Source: Pseudomonadota bacterium
GTDB lineage: Bacteria > Pseudomonadota > Alphaproteobacteria > Caulobacterales > Caulobacteraceae
DNA length: 64,000 bases
Assembly: GCA_023451375.1 (NCBI GenBank)
Contig: JAEXZS010000097.1
Location: 62,001-126,000, forward strand
Direction: 5' to 3'
This document shows, piece by piece, positions 14,463 to 22,961 of this stretch. The notes under the pieces are model-generated. The model had not been told where the DNA came from. It did no database searches and worked only from the letters and a program-made list of their open reading frames with translations. The stretch's first letter is position 1, and each line of letters begins with the position of its first letter. The translations under genes and the position numbers were made by a program.

Positions 14463-14602
14463 CCCGCCACCCTAGGCGACGCGCTCGGCAGCCGTCCAGA
14501 CGAAAGCGAAGCGGTATTCCCGTCGCGCTGGCGTCGCGCGCCGCGCTCCCCTATCTCTCGGCCGTCGCAGCGGACACATTCGTCGATGGCTGACTTCCTC
14601 CC

Positions 14603-15583
14603 ATGACCCTCCGCACTCACACCGTCGACTTCCCGCCGCCGCAGCTGGCCGCCCAGCGCCGCATCAACGCCGTTTTGGCCCGCGCCCCGCGCCTGCGCAC
14701 CGATCCGTGGCGGATCGACGCCGGCCAGCGGCTGACGATGTGGCTGGACGCCGCCGCCGGCCGCGTCACCGTTCCCCGCCTGAGAAAGCGCGGCGTGACG
14801 GTCGAGATCATCCACACCGAGGGCGACCATCCCGTCCCCCTGCGCATCCTGCGCCCCAGCGAGCCGCCCCGCGCCGTCATCCTCGACATCCACGGCGGCG
14901 GCTGGGTCCTGGGCAGCGCAAGCCTGAACGACCGGCTGAACGCCCACCTGGCGCGCCACGGCTTCTGCGTCGTCTCGGTCGACTATCGCCTGCTGTCCGA
15001 GCGGCGCAAGGTGTTCATCGACTGCGCCATCCAGGACTGCCTCCACGCCGCCTACTGGACCGTGACCAATGTCGACCGGCTGGGCGCTTCCGACCTGTTC
15101 ATCTCCGGGGAATCCGCCGGCGGCCACCTGGCGGCCCTGACCGCCGTCGCCCTGCGCGACCAGGGCCTGATCGACCTGGTGAAGGGCTGCGTCTTCAGCT
15201 ACGGCGTCTTCGACCTTTCGGGTACGGAAAGCGTCCGGTCCGCGGGCCCGGAGACGCTGCTGTTCAACGGCCCCGCCATGCAGGCCGATCTCGCCCGCCT
15301 GGCCCCCGACCGCGACGAGGCGGGCCTGCGCCGGCCCGACGTCTCGCCCCTCTACGCCGACCTGACCGGCCTGCCCCCCGCCCTGTTCCTGGCCGGGGAA
15401 TACGACCCCCTGTTCGAGGACAGCCTCCTGATGGCGACCCGCTGGGGCGAGGCCTCGGACGCCGACCTGATCCGCGCGCCGGAGACGCCGCACGGCTTCC
15501 TGCATTTCGGCGGCCCGGCCGCGCGCGGCGCGCGGGCGGCGATCCGGCGTTGGCTGGACGCGCGGCTCCACGCCATCCGGTAA
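14603..15583 (+). CDS. Alpha/beta hydrolase, HSL-type esterase
   Basis: A 326-residue cytosolic hydrolase. It shows the oxyanion-hole motif HGGGW at about residue 96, the nucleophile motif GESAGG at about 170, Asp in EYDPLFED and His in PHGF, forming a complete hormone-sensitive-lipase-type triad. No signal peptide is visible. The natural ester substrate is unknown. It is bracketed by two copies of the same palindromic repeat together with the small membrane gene. No strong ribosome-binding site precedes the ATG. Confidence 0.88.
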   Translation: MTLRTHTVDFPPPQLAAQRRINAVLARAPRLRTDPWRIDAGQRLTMWLDAAAGRVTVPRLRKRGVTVEIIHTEGDHPVPLRILRPSEPPRAVILDIHGGGWVLGSASLNDRLNAHLARHGFCVVSVDYRLLSERRKVFIDCAIQDCLHAAYWTVTNVDRLGASDLFISGESAGGHLAALTAVALRDQGLIDLVKGCVFSYGVFDLSGTESVRSAGPETLLFNGPAMQADLARLAPDRDEAGLRRPDVSPLYADLTGLPPALFLAGEYDPLFEDSLLMATRWGEASDADLIRAPETPHGFLHFGGPAARGARAAIRRWLDARLHAIR

Positions 15584-15598
15584 TCGCCCTCCCCGGTT

Positions 15599-15718
15599 CG
15601 TCCTTCCGGGGCCGAGCGCAGCGAGGAACCCGGAACCCAGGGGGCGTGCCTCGGCGCCGGGCTCATCAGGCGCCGCGACTGTCCTCCTGGGTTCCCCCGC
15701 GGACGCCCCGGAATGACG
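15599..15718. repeat. Palindromic repeat family B, copy 2
   Basis: A 120-bp element with ends CGTCCTTCCGGGGC and GCCCCGGAATGACG. Inner inverted segments GGAACCCAGG and CCTGGGTTCC match copy 3 at 56461-56583. It lies just downstream of the esterase gene. Confidence 0.8.
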
Positions 15719-15784
15719 ATCAAAGCCGAGGCGGGGGAACGTAGGGCGAACCCGCTGAAACCAAAAGCCAAGCTGGGGATTGGG

Positions 15785-15812
15785 TCCTGATCGACGTTCG
15801 CTGATCAGGAGG
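15785..15812 (+). promoter_or_regulatory. Leader hairpin overlapping the ribosome-binding site of the DUF2231 gene
   Basis: TCCTGATC at 15785-15792 is perfectly complementary to GATCAGGA at 15803-15810 with a 10-base loop. The right arm contains the start of the ribosome-binding site AGGAGG (15807-15812), ten bases before the ATG at 15823. In RNA this stem would hide part of the site; as DNA it could equally be an operator. Confidence 0.45.
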
Positions 15813-15822
15813 AACCAGGCCG

Positions 15823-16254
15823 ATGCTCGCTGGAACAGGGGTCAGACCCGCGCTTCACACCCTACACGCCCTGCTGCTGGCGTTTCCGATCGCCCTCTTC
15901 ACCTTCGCCCTGTTCACAGACATCGCCTATCTGAGGACGGCCCAGATCCAGTGGTCGAACTTCTCGGCCTGGCTGATCACCGGCGCCCTGGTCTTCGGCG
16001 GGATCGTCGGCGTCTTCGCCCTGGTGGAGCTGTTCCTGGCCTGGCGGCGCGGGACCGGCCGGCGGATGCTGCTCTATGTCGGCCTGCTGTTCCTGGCCTG
16101 GATCGTCGGCCTGGTGAACATCTTCAAGCACAGCCAGGACGCCTGGAGCTCGGTGGGCGCCTTCGGCCTGACCCTGTCGATCCTCTCTACCCTGCTGGCG
16201 CTGGCCGCCGGCTGGATCGCCTATTCCAACCTGACCCGCCGGGAGACCGTCTGA
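15823..16254 (+). CDS. DUF2231 family membrane protein
   Basis: A 143-residue integral membrane protein with four hydrophobic helices. The opening TLHALLLAFPIALFTFALFTDIAYL is typical of DUF2231, and HSQDAWSSVGAFGLTLS lies before the last helix. Its role is unknown; relatives often neighbour periplasmic dehydrogenases or cytochromes. The stop overlaps the ATG of the following sorbosone-dehydrogenase-like gene by one base, so the two are translationally coupled and probably work together. AGGAGG precedes the start within a hairpin. Confidence 0.8.
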   Translation: MLAGTGVRPALHTLHALLLAFPIALFTFALFTDIAYLRTAQIQWSNFSAWLITGALVFGGIVGVFALVELFLAWRRGTGRRMLLYVGLLFLAWIVGLVNIFKHSQDAWSSVGAFGLTLSILSTLLALAAGWIAYSNLTRRETV

Positions 16255-17552
16255 TGCTCAAGCGACTTCTCGGCGCGACCGCCCTCAGCCTGACCCTGGC
16301 CGCCTGCGGCAGCCCCAGCGACCCCGAGCTGAACCAGACCGGTCCGCGCCCCGACCTGCCCGGCCTGGACCAGACCCTGATCCCGCCGATGAAGATCTCG
16401 CCGCCCGCCGGCTGGAACGGCGAGCTGCCGACGGTCCCGGCCGGCTTCACGGTCACGGCCTTCGCCACCGACTTGAAGATCCCGCGCCAGATGCTGGTCC
16501 TGCCCAACGGCGACGTGCTGGTGGCCGAGGGCGCGGGCGGCGCGGACGCGCCCAAGATGCGGCCCAAGGACGTCATCGCCGGCGTGATCAAGGCCAAGGG
16601 CAAGAGCAGCGTGAAGGGCGGCGACCGCATCACCCTGCTGCGCGACGCCGACAACGACGGCACGCCCGAACTCCGCGCCGTTCTGGTCGAGAACCTGAAC
16701 GCCCCCTACGGCCTGGCCTATGTCGACGGCGCGCTCTACGTCGCCGAGCAGGACGCCCTGACGCGATTTCCGTTCCAGCCGGGCCAGACCGGCATCTCGG
16801 TCCCCGGCCAGCAGGTGACCAAGCTGCCGTCGGAGATCAACCACCACTGGACCAAGGCGATGACCGCCAGCGCCGACGGCCGCCTGCTCTATGTCGGCAT
16901 CGGCTCCAACTCGAACGTCGGCGAGCGCGGCATGGCGGTCGAGCAGGACCGCGCCGTGGTGTGGGAGATCGACCGGACGACCGGCGCCCACCGCACCATC
17001 GCCGAGGGCATCCGCAACCCCACCGCCCTGGCCATCGAGCCGACCACCAACCTGCTGTGGTCCGTGGTCAACGAGCGTGACGAGCTGGGTCCGCAGCTGG
17101 TCCCCGACTATCTGACCCAGGTCCGCGACGGCGCCTTCTACGGCTGGCCCTACAGCTATTGGGGCAAGTCACTGGACCCGCGCGTCCATCCGCAGAAGCC
17201 GGAACTGGTCGCCCGCGCCATCGCCCCGGACTACGCCCTGGGTTCGCACGTCGCGGCGCTGGGCCTGGACTTCGTCCGCGACGGCGGCTTCGGCGGGACC
17301 TTCGCCAACGGCGCCTTCGTCGGCATGCACGGCAGCTGGAACCGTCAGGACCCGTCCGGCTACAAGGTCGTCTGGATTCCGTTCGTCAACGGCCGGCCCG
17401 CCGGCGAGCCGGTGGACTTCGCCACGGGCTTCCTGAAGGACGGCAAGGCGCGCGGCCGCCCGGTCGGCGTCGCCTTCGACCCGGCCAAGCGCATCCTGCT
17501 GGTCGCCGACGACCTGTCCAACACCGTCTGGCGCATCGCGCCGGCCGGCTGA
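16254..17552 (+). CDS. PQQ-dependent sugar (sorbosone-type) dehydrogenase lipoprotein
   Basis: A 432-residue protein with a lipoprotein signal (MLKRLLGATALSLTLAAC, Cys18). The mature part is a six-bladed beta-propeller of the L-sorbosone/soluble glucose dehydrogenase family: GFTVTAFATDLKIPRQMLVLPNGD, LNAPYGLAYVDG, HHWTKAMTASADGRLLYV, GWPYSYWG, AFVGMHGSWNR and VGVAFDP. Members oxidise aldoses with PQQ in the periplasm. It is coupled to the DUF2231 membrane protein. Substrate is not deducible, and PQQ use is inferred from the family. Confidence 0.85.
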   Translation: MLKRLLGATALSLTLAACGSPSDPELNQTGPRPDLPGLDQTLIPPMKISPPAGWNGELPTVPAGFTVTAFATDLKIPRQMLVLPNGDVLVAEGAGGADAPKMRPKDVIAGVIKAKGKSSVKGGDRITLLRDADNDGTPELRAVLVENLNAPYGLAYVDGALYVAEQDALTRFPFQPGQTGISVPGQQVTKLPSEINHHWTKAMTASADGRLLYVGIGSNSNVGERGMAVEQDRAVVWEIDRTTGAHRTIAEGIRNPTALAIEPTTNLLWSVVNERDELGPQLVPDYLTQVRDGAFYGWPYSYWGKSLDPRVHPQKPELVARAIAPDYALGSHVAALGLDFVRDGGFGGTFANGAFVGMHGSWNRQDPSGYKVVWIPFVNGRPAGEPVDFATGFLKDGKARGRPVGVAFDPAKRILLVADDLSNTVWRIAPAG

Positions 17553-17569
17553 GGGCGCCCCCGCGCGAC

Positions 17570-18979
17570 CTAGGCCTTCAGCCGCCAGGTCGCGCCGGCG
17601 GGGCCGTCCATGACGACGACGTTCAGGGCGTTCAGGCGGTCGCGGATGCGGTCGGCCTCCGGCCAGTCCTTGGCGGCGCGGGCGGCGGCGCGCTGCTCCA
17701 GCAGGGCCTCGACCTCGACCCGCAGCGCGTCGGACACGTCGCCTTCCAGCCAGGCGGCGGGATCGGCCTGGAGCACGCCCAGGACGCCTGCGCAGGCGAT
17801 CAGGCGCCCGCGCGCCTGGGCCACGGCGGCGGCGTCGCCCGCGGTCATGCCGCGCTCGATCTCGCTGGACAGGGCGAACAGGCTGGCCATGGCGCCCGGC
17901 GTGTTCAGGTCATCCTCGATCGACTTCAGGAAGTCGGCGGGCGGGTCGAGGTCCAGCGCCTCGACCCCCGCAGAGCGGTGCAGGGCGCCGTAGAGGCGGT
18001 CCAGCGACTTCTTGGACTGCTCCAGCAGGGCCTGGTTCCAGTCCAGGGGCTGGCGGTAGTGGGCGCTCAGCAGGGCCCAGCGGACGACCTCGCCCGGCAT
18101 GGCCTGCACCAGGTCATGCAGCAGCAGCACGTTGCCGATCGACTTGGACATCTTCTCGGCGTCCACGGTCAGGAAGCCGTTGTGCATCCAATAGCGGGCG
18201 TATTCGTCGTGCGCCCGCTCGCCGTGGGCGTGCCCGTGGGCGCAGACGCCCTGGGCGATCTCGTTCTCATGGTGCGGGAAGACCAGGTCGATGCCGCCGC
18301 CGTGGATGTCGATCGGCAGGCCCAGCGTCTGTTCGATCATGGCCGAGCATTCGATGTGCCAGCCGGGCCGCCCCTCGCCCCAAGGGCTGGCCCAGGCGGG
18401 CTCGCCTTGCTTGGACGGCTTCCACAGGACGAAGTCGTGCGGGTTCTTCTTGTACGGGGCCACCTCCACCCGGGCGCCGGCGATCATGTCGTCCAGGTTC
18501 CGGCCCGACAGGGAGCCGTAGGACGGATAGGACGAGACGTCGAACAGGACGTGCCCCTCGGCGGCATAGGCGCAGCCGGCCTCGACGATGGCCTGGATCT
18601 GCTTGACGATGGCGGGGATGTAGTCGGTGACGTGCGGCGCGAGATCGGGCGGCGAGACGTTCAGCAGGCCCATGTCGGCCAGATAGGCCGCCTCGTAGCG
18701 GGCCGTGACCTCGCCGATCGGCACGCCTTCCTTCGCGGCCTTCTGGTTGATCTTGTCGTCCACGTCCGTGACGTTGCGGGCGTAGATGACCTTGTCCGCG
18801 CCGTAGGTCCGGCGCAGCAGGCGGACCAGCACGTCGAACACCACCGGCGGTCGGGCGTTGCCGATATGGGCGTAGTCATAGACCGTCGGCCCGCAGACAT
18901 AGAGGGTCACCCGGTTCGGATCGCGCGGTTCGAACAGGCGCTTTTCACGGCGCAGGGTGTCGTGGATGTGCAGCGGCAT
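17570..18979 (-). CDS. cysS: Cysteinyl-tRNA synthetase
   Basis: A 469-residue class I synthetase. It contains YVCGPTVYDYAHIGNAR (zinc Cys plus HIGH motif), WHIECSAM and HHENEIAQ (further zinc ligands), and KMSKSIGN (KMSKS motif). It charges tRNA-Cys in the cytoplasm. The ATG at 18979 gives the standard N-terminus MPLHIHDTLRREKRLF; the upstream 16 residues of the open frame are discounted. It is divergent from folE across a 129-bp gap that must contain both promoters. Confidence 0.97.
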   Translation of the reverse strand: MPLHIHDTLRREKRLFEPRDPNRVTLYVCGPTVYDYAHIGNARPPVVFDVLVRLLRRTYGADKVIYARNVTDVDDKINQKAAKEGVPIGEVTARYEAAYLADMGLLNVSPPDLAPHVTDYIPAIVKQIQAIVEAGCAYAAEGHVLFDVSSYPSYGSLSGRNLDDMIAGARVEVAPYKKNPHDFVLWKPSKQGEPAWASPWGEGRPGWHIECSAMIEQTLGLPIDIHGGGIDLVFPHHENEIAQGVCAHGHAHGERAHDEYARYWMHNGFLTVDAEKMSKSIGNVLLLHDLVQAMPGEVVRWALLSAHYRQPLDWNQALLEQSKKSLDRLYGALHRSAGVEALDLDPPADFLKSIEDDLNTPGAMASLFALSSEIERGMTAGDAAAVAQARGRLIACAGVLGVLQADPAAWLEGDVSDALRVEVEALLEQRAAARAAKDWPEADRIRDRLNALNVVVMDGPAGATWRLKA

Positions 18980-19108
18980 GGGAGAGACTTCAGCGGGTTT
19001 TCTTGCGGGACGGAGGGTCCGTCCCATATAGCGGCCTGATATACAGTCCTGACGGATTGTAGAAGGTAAACCGGGCGGCCCCGCCCGACCGGCCGGAAAT
19101 CAGGTTCA

Positions 19109-19726
19109 ATGAGCGTCACGCCCGCCAAGCCCGTGCTCGTCAGCGACGAGACAACCGTCAAGCGCCCCAGCCGCGAGCAGGCGCTGGAAGCGGTGCGCAC
19201 CCTGATCGCCTGGGCCGGCGACGACCCACGGCGCGCGGGCCTGATCGACACGCCCAAGCGGGTGGTCGACGCCTATGGCGAATGGTTCGAGGGCTATGAC
19301 GCCGACGCGGGCCGGGAGCTGAGCCGCACCTTCGAGGACGTGCAGGGCTATGACGACATGGTCATCCTGCGCGAGATCGAGGTCGAGAGCCACTGCGAGC
19401 ATCACCTGGCCCCCTTCCTGGGCAAGGCCTATGTCGCCTATCTGCCGGGCGAGAAGGTGGTCGGCATCTCCAAGCTGGCGCGGGTGGTCGAAATCTATGC
19501 GCGCCGCCTGCAGAACCAGGAGACGCTGACCAACGACATCGTCGCCGCCATCGAATCGCACCTGCAGCCCAGGGGCGTGGCGGTGATGATCGACGCGGCG
19601 CACCAGTGCATGACCACCCGCGGCGTGCACCACCGGCACGTTTCGACCGTCACGACCCGCTTCACCGGAGCGTTCAGGGACGATCCTGCCCTGATGGACC
19701 GTTTCCTTAAGCTGGCGAAGGGCTGA
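19109..19726 (+). CDS. folE: GTP cyclohydrolase I
   Basis: A 205-residue type I GTP cyclohydrolase, the first step of tetrahydrofolate synthesis from GTP. The zinc and catalytic site is visible as VESHCEHHLAPF and HQCMTTRGVHH; VGISKLARVV and RLQNQETLTNDI are family segments. A variable 20-residue N-terminus precedes the fold. It is transcribed alone, divergently from cysS and 149 bases before exbD. Confidence 0.97.
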   Translation: MSVTPAKPVLVSDETTVKRPSREQALEAVRTLIAWAGDDPRRAGLIDTPKRVVDAYGEWFEGYDADAGRELSRTFEDVQGYDDMVILREIEVESHCEHHLAPFLGKAYVAYLPGEKVVGISKLARVVEIYARRLQNQETLTNDIVAAIESHLQPRGVAVMIDAAHQCMTTRGVHHRHVSTVTTRFTGAFRDDPALMDRFLKLAKG

Positions 19727-19875
19727 ACCGCGGCGTCCCGGCGGTTAATTGCCGCTTCGGAACCCGCGAACGTCCGGAACCGCTTTACAAGCGCCGATCG
19801 GGACGCCAAGAAACCATCAGGCCCATCGGGCGACAGAACACGCCGGACGCGGTCCGGCCAGTAACGGAGACGCAC

Positions 19876-20313
19876 ATGGGCGCGAAGCTGAGTGGACCCG
19901 GCGGCAACGGCGGCAAGACCATCGAGCAGAACTCGGAAATCAACGTCACGCCCTTCGTGGACGTGATGCTGGTGCTGCTGATCATCTTCATGGTGGCCGC
20001 GCCGCTGGCGACCGTGTCGATCCGCCTGGACCTGCCGCCGCCGGTGCCGAACCCCAACGATCCGAACCCGAAGGAGCCGGTGTACGTCACCATCCAGGAA
20101 TCGGGCTCGCTGTTCATCGCCGACCAGCAGACCTCGATCGAGACCCTGCCGGCCGACGTCTGCACCGCCCTGGGCGGCGGCGCCTGCCGTGAGGAGCGGG
20201 TCTTTATCCGCGCCCAGCCGGAAGTGAAGTACTCGCAGTTCATGGAAGTCATGAACAACCTGCAGGAAAACGGCTTCTTCCAGGTCGGCCTGCTGAACGA
20301 AGACATCACCTGA
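19876..20313 (+). CDS. exbD: ExbD/TolR family biopolymer transport protein
   Basis: A 145-residue protein with one membrane helix (about 25-45) containing the proton-channel aspartate in NVTPFVDVMLVLLIIFM, then a periplasmic domain with ERVFIRAQPEVKYSQFMEVMNNL. It would power a TonB-dependent receptor or a Tol-type complex with ExbB. No exbB or tonB lies nearby, so the partners are encoded elsewhere. The two Cys residues in the periplasmic part (CTALGGGACRE) could form a disulfide. A strong terminator follows. Confidence 0.88.
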   Translation: MGAKLSGPGGNGGKTIEQNSEINVTPFVDVMLVLLIIFMVAAPLATVSIRLDLPPPVPNPNDPNPKEPVYVTIQESGSLFIADQQTSIETLPADVCTALGGGACREERVFIRAQPEVKYSQFMEVMNNLQENGFFQVGLLNEDIT

Positions 20314-20340
20314 GGCCAAGGCTTCAGCGCGGGAAAACAA

Positions 20341-20370
20341 GGCCGCGTCCTCCGGGACGCGGCCTTTTTC
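20341..20370 (+). terminator. Rho-independent terminator after exbD
   Basis: GGCCGCGTCC at 20341-20350 pairs with GGACGCGGCC at 20355-20364 around TCCG. It is followed by TTTTTC and preceded by AA, the classic intrinsic terminator shape on the plus strand. Confidence 0.9.
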
Positions 20371-20439
20371 TTTGGACGGAGGCTTGCCGGAAAGCCCAAC
20401 GGCGGCCTTGATGCGGGCAGGCTGTTCGAGGAGTCCGCC

Positions 20440-22281
20440 ATGCGTCGCCGCACCTTCCTGTCCGCCCTGCCCGCCGGCGCCTTGGCCGCCACAGCCGCGC
20501 GCGCCCAATCGTCTGGAGCGGCGTCGGGCCGGACGCAGGAGCCGACGGCGGCCGCCCCGGCGCCCGCTCGGCCCGTCGATCCCTACGCCGGCGTCGGCGT
20601 CGGCGACCGGGTCACCGGGCCGAAGTTCATGAGCCGCTCCACGGTCTGGGGCATGCACGGCGCGGCGGCGACGGCGCATCCGGTCGCCAGCCTGGTGGGG
20701 ATCGACACCCTGCGCCGCGGCGGCTCGGCCATCGATGCGGCCATCGCCGTAAACGCGGCCCTCGGCTTCCTGGAGCCCGTCGCCAACGGCATCGGCGGCG
20801 ACGCCTTCTGCATGATGTGGGATCCGAAGCAGAGGAAGGTCGTCGGCTTCAACGGCTCGGGGAACAGCCCGCGAGCCCTGAGCCTGGAGACGGCCCGGTC
20901 GAAGGCGGTCGACGGCTATCTGCCCCGCTACGGCGCCGTGACGGTCAATGTGCCCGGCACGGTCGACGCCTGGTGGAGCGCGCACCAGCGCTACGGCAAG
21001 CTGCCGTGGAAGGACGTGCTGCTGCCGGTGGCGGAACTGTGCGAGCAGGGCGTGCCCGTGCCGCAGGTGATCGCCTACTATCTGGAACGCAACATGGCGG
21101 CCTTCAACCGGGGCCAGGTCCCGATCGAGGAGAACGACAACAGGAAGCGCATCTGGGCCCCGAACGGCGAGACGCCGAAGGTCGGCGAGGTGTTCGCCAA
21201 TCCCTTCCTGGGCCGGACCCTGCGGCTGATCGCCGAGGGGGGGCGCGACGCCTTCTACGACGGACCGATCGCCGACAGCATCGAAGCCTACTTCAAGCGC
21301 ATCGGCGGCTGGCTGACCCGCGCGGACCTGGCCGCGCACCGCACCGAGTGGGTCGAGCCGATCCGCACCGACTACCGGGGCGTCGGGGTGTATGCGCTGG
21401 GCCCGAACACCCAGGGGCTGTCGACCAATCAGATCCTGAACATCTGCGAACAGTTCGACCTGAAGGGCATGGGCTTCCAGTCCGCCGCCTCGCTGCACGT
21501 GCAGGCCGAGGCCAAGCGGCTGGCGTTCGAGGATCGCGCCCGCTACTTCGCCGATCCGCGCTTCGGCGACATCCCGATCGAGTGGCTGAACTCCAAGGCC
21601 TATGCCGCCGAGCGGGCGAAACTGATCCGGCCGGACCGGATCATGGACCGGGTGATGCCCGGCGACGCGCCGCATCACGGCGACACGACCTATTTCAGCG
21701 TCGCCGACGCGGACGGCATGATGGTCAGCTGGATCCAGTCCAACTATCGCGGCATGGGCTCCGGCCTGGCGCCGGACAACGGGCATGAGCCGCTGGGCTT
21801 CATGTTCCAGGACCGGGGCGAGCTGTTCGCCCTGACCGACGGCCACCCGAACGTGTATGCGCCCGGCAAGCGGCCGTTCCAGACCATCATCCCCGGCTTC
21901 GCGACCCAGGGCGACCAGCCGTGGATGGCGTTCGGCGTCATGGGCGGGGCGATGCAGCCGCAGGGCCAGGCGCAGATCATCATCAACATGGTCGACCACG
22001 GCCTGGACCCGCAGGCGGCCGGTGACGCGCCGCGGTGGCAGCACTACGGCTCGTCCGAACCGACGGGCCAGCCGCAGGAGGGGACGGGCGTCCTGCACCT
22101 GGAGAGCGGGGTGCCGGAGGCGACCAGGACGCAACTGCGCGCCATGGGCTGGACCCTGGGCGAGCCCGACGGCGGCTTCGGCGGCTACCAGAACGTGATG
22201 ATGCAGCAGAACCCCGGCGGCCGCTGGACCTATGGCGCGGCGACCGAGATGCGCAAGGACGGCATAGCCGTCGCCTACTGA
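20440..22281 (+). CDS. Gamma-glutamyltransferase family enzyme, Tat-exported
   Basis: A 613-residue N-terminal-nucleophile hydrolase. The N-terminus MRRRTFLSALPAGALAATAA has a twin-arginine pattern (RRTFLS) and a hydrophobic stretch, so export in folded form is likely. The autoprocessing nucleophile is Thr416 in HHGDTTYFSV, which would split the chain into about 415- and 198-residue subunits. RRGGSAIDAAIAVNAALGFLE and the C-terminal GGAMQPQGQAQIIINMVDHG are family marks. True GGT cleaves glutathione; the distant relatives include cephalosporin acylases, so the substrate is open. It stands alone between a terminator and vapBC. Confidence 0.87.
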   Translation: MRRRTFLSALPAGALAATAARAQSSGAASGRTQEPTAAAPAPARPVDPYAGVGVGDRVTGPKFMSRSTVWGMHGAAATAHPVASLVGIDTLRRGGSAIDAAIAVNAALGFLEPVANGIGGDAFCMMWDPKQRKVVGFNGSGNSPRALSLETARSKAVDGYLPRYGAVTVNVPGTVDAWWSAHQRYGKLPWKDVLLPVAELCEQGVPVPQVIAYYLERNMAAFNRGQVPIEENDNRKRIWAPNGETPKVGEVFANPFLGRTLRLIAEGGRDAFYDGPIADSIEAYFKRIGGWLTRADLAAHRTEWVEPIRTDYRGVGVYALGPNTQGLSTNQILNICEQFDLKGMGFQSAASLHVQAEAKRLAFEDRARYFADPRFGDIPIEWLNSKAYAAERAKLIRPDRIMDRVMPGDAPHHGDTTYFSVADADGMMVSWIQSNYRGMGSGLAPDNGHEPLGFMFQDRGELFALTDGHPNVYAPGKRPFQTIIPGFATQGDQPWMAFGVMGGAMQPQGQAQIIINMVDHGLDPQAAGDAPRWQHYGSSEPTGQPQEGTGVLHLESGVPEATRTQLRAMGWTLGEPDGGFGGYQNVMMQQNPGGRWTYGAATEMRKDGIAVAY

Positions 22282-22301
22282 CGTTGCGGGACGAAGACGA
22301 A

Positions 22302-22332
22302 GGTATTACCTTGCGGGTAGCGAGGTAATACC
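22302..22332. promoter_or_regulatory. Candidate VapB operator abutting the start codon
   Basis: GGTATTACCT at 22302-22311 and AGGTAATACC at 22323-22332 form a perfect 10-bp inverted repeat with an 11-bp spacer. The ATG of vapB begins at the very next base. The only ribosome-binding-like bases (AGG) lie within the right arm, so repressor binding would cover the start region, or the transcript may be nearly leaderless. Confidence 0.75.
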
Positions 22333-22566
22333 ATGCGGATCACGTCCAAGGGCCAGGTGACCATCCCCGTCGAGATACGGGAGAAGGCCGGCCTGCTGCC
22401 GCACACCGACGTCGAGTTCCACTACGACGGCGACGTCGTGACCGTGACGCGGAAAGCGGCCGACGAGACCAGTCGAGGGCGACAACTGATTTCCCACATG
22501 ACGCGGTTTCGTCCGAAACTGACCATGAGCACGGAACAGGTCATGACCCTGACCCGGGGGGAATGA
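22333..22566 (+). CDS. VapB-type antitoxin (AbrB fold)
   Basis: A 77-residue protein starting MRITSKGQVTIPVEIREKAG, the classic AbrB/SpoVT DNA-binding fold, with a C-terminal tail (RFRPKLTMSTEQVMTLTRGE) that would wrap the toxin. It lies upstream of a PIN toxin, whose ATG overlaps its stop by four bases. Binding of the adjacent perfect inverted repeat by the VapB-VapC complex is the expected autoregulation. Confidence 0.9.
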   Translation: MRITSKGQVTIPVEIREKAGLLPHTDVEFHYDGDVVTVTRKAADETSRGRQLISHMTRFRPKLTMSTEQVMTLTRGE

Positions 22567-22961
22567 GCGTCCTGGTCGACAGCAACGTCCTGATCGACCT
22601 CGTCGATTCGGAAGCCGAATGGCATGGCTGGTCCAGCGCTCAGGTCTCCCGACTGGCCGATGCGGCCGAGACGCTTGTCGTAAACCCAATCATCTATGCG
22701 GAGGTGTCCATTCCCTTCGAGCACCCCGGCGACGTCGAAGCGCTTCTGTCGCCATGGACGCGCGAAGCCCTGCCGTTCTCGGCCGCCTTTCTGGCAGGCA
22801 AGGCGTTTCGGTCGTATCGTCGGGCGGGCGGAGCCAGGACCTCTCCCCTGCCTGACTTCTTCATCGGCGCGCACGCCCTGGTCGCGGGACATCGGCTGCT
22901 CACGCGCGACGCCGCCCGGTACCGGACCTACTTCCCCGAAGTCGAACTGATCGCGCCATGA
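22563..22961 (+). CDS. VapC-type PIN domain ribonuclease toxin
   Basis: A 132-residue PIN domain protein. Acidic active-site residues are visible as Asp6 in LVDSNVLIDLVD, Glu in NPIIYAEVS, Asp in SPLPDFFIGAHA and the terminal DAARYRTYFPEVELIAP. PIN toxins cleave specific RNAs, often initiator tRNA. It overlaps vapB by four bases, and its own stop overlaps the following MmcQ/YjbR gene by four bases (ATGA), so a third gene is translationally linked to the module. Confidence 0.9.
   Translation: MSVLVDSNVLIDLVDSEAEWHGWSSAQVSRLADAAETLVVNPIIYAEVSIPFEHPGDVEALLSPWTREALPFSAAFLAGKAFRSYRRAGGARTSPLPDFFIGAHALVAGHRLLTRDAARYRTYFPEVELIAP

Noticed and set aside
19495..22134. An 879-codon open frame on the minus strand opposite folE, exbD and the gamma-glutamyltransferase gene
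   Set aside because: It covers three well-recognised plus-strand genes and a strong terminator, has an Arg/Ala/Gly/Pro-rich composition typical of a GC-rich shadow frame, and shows no domain.
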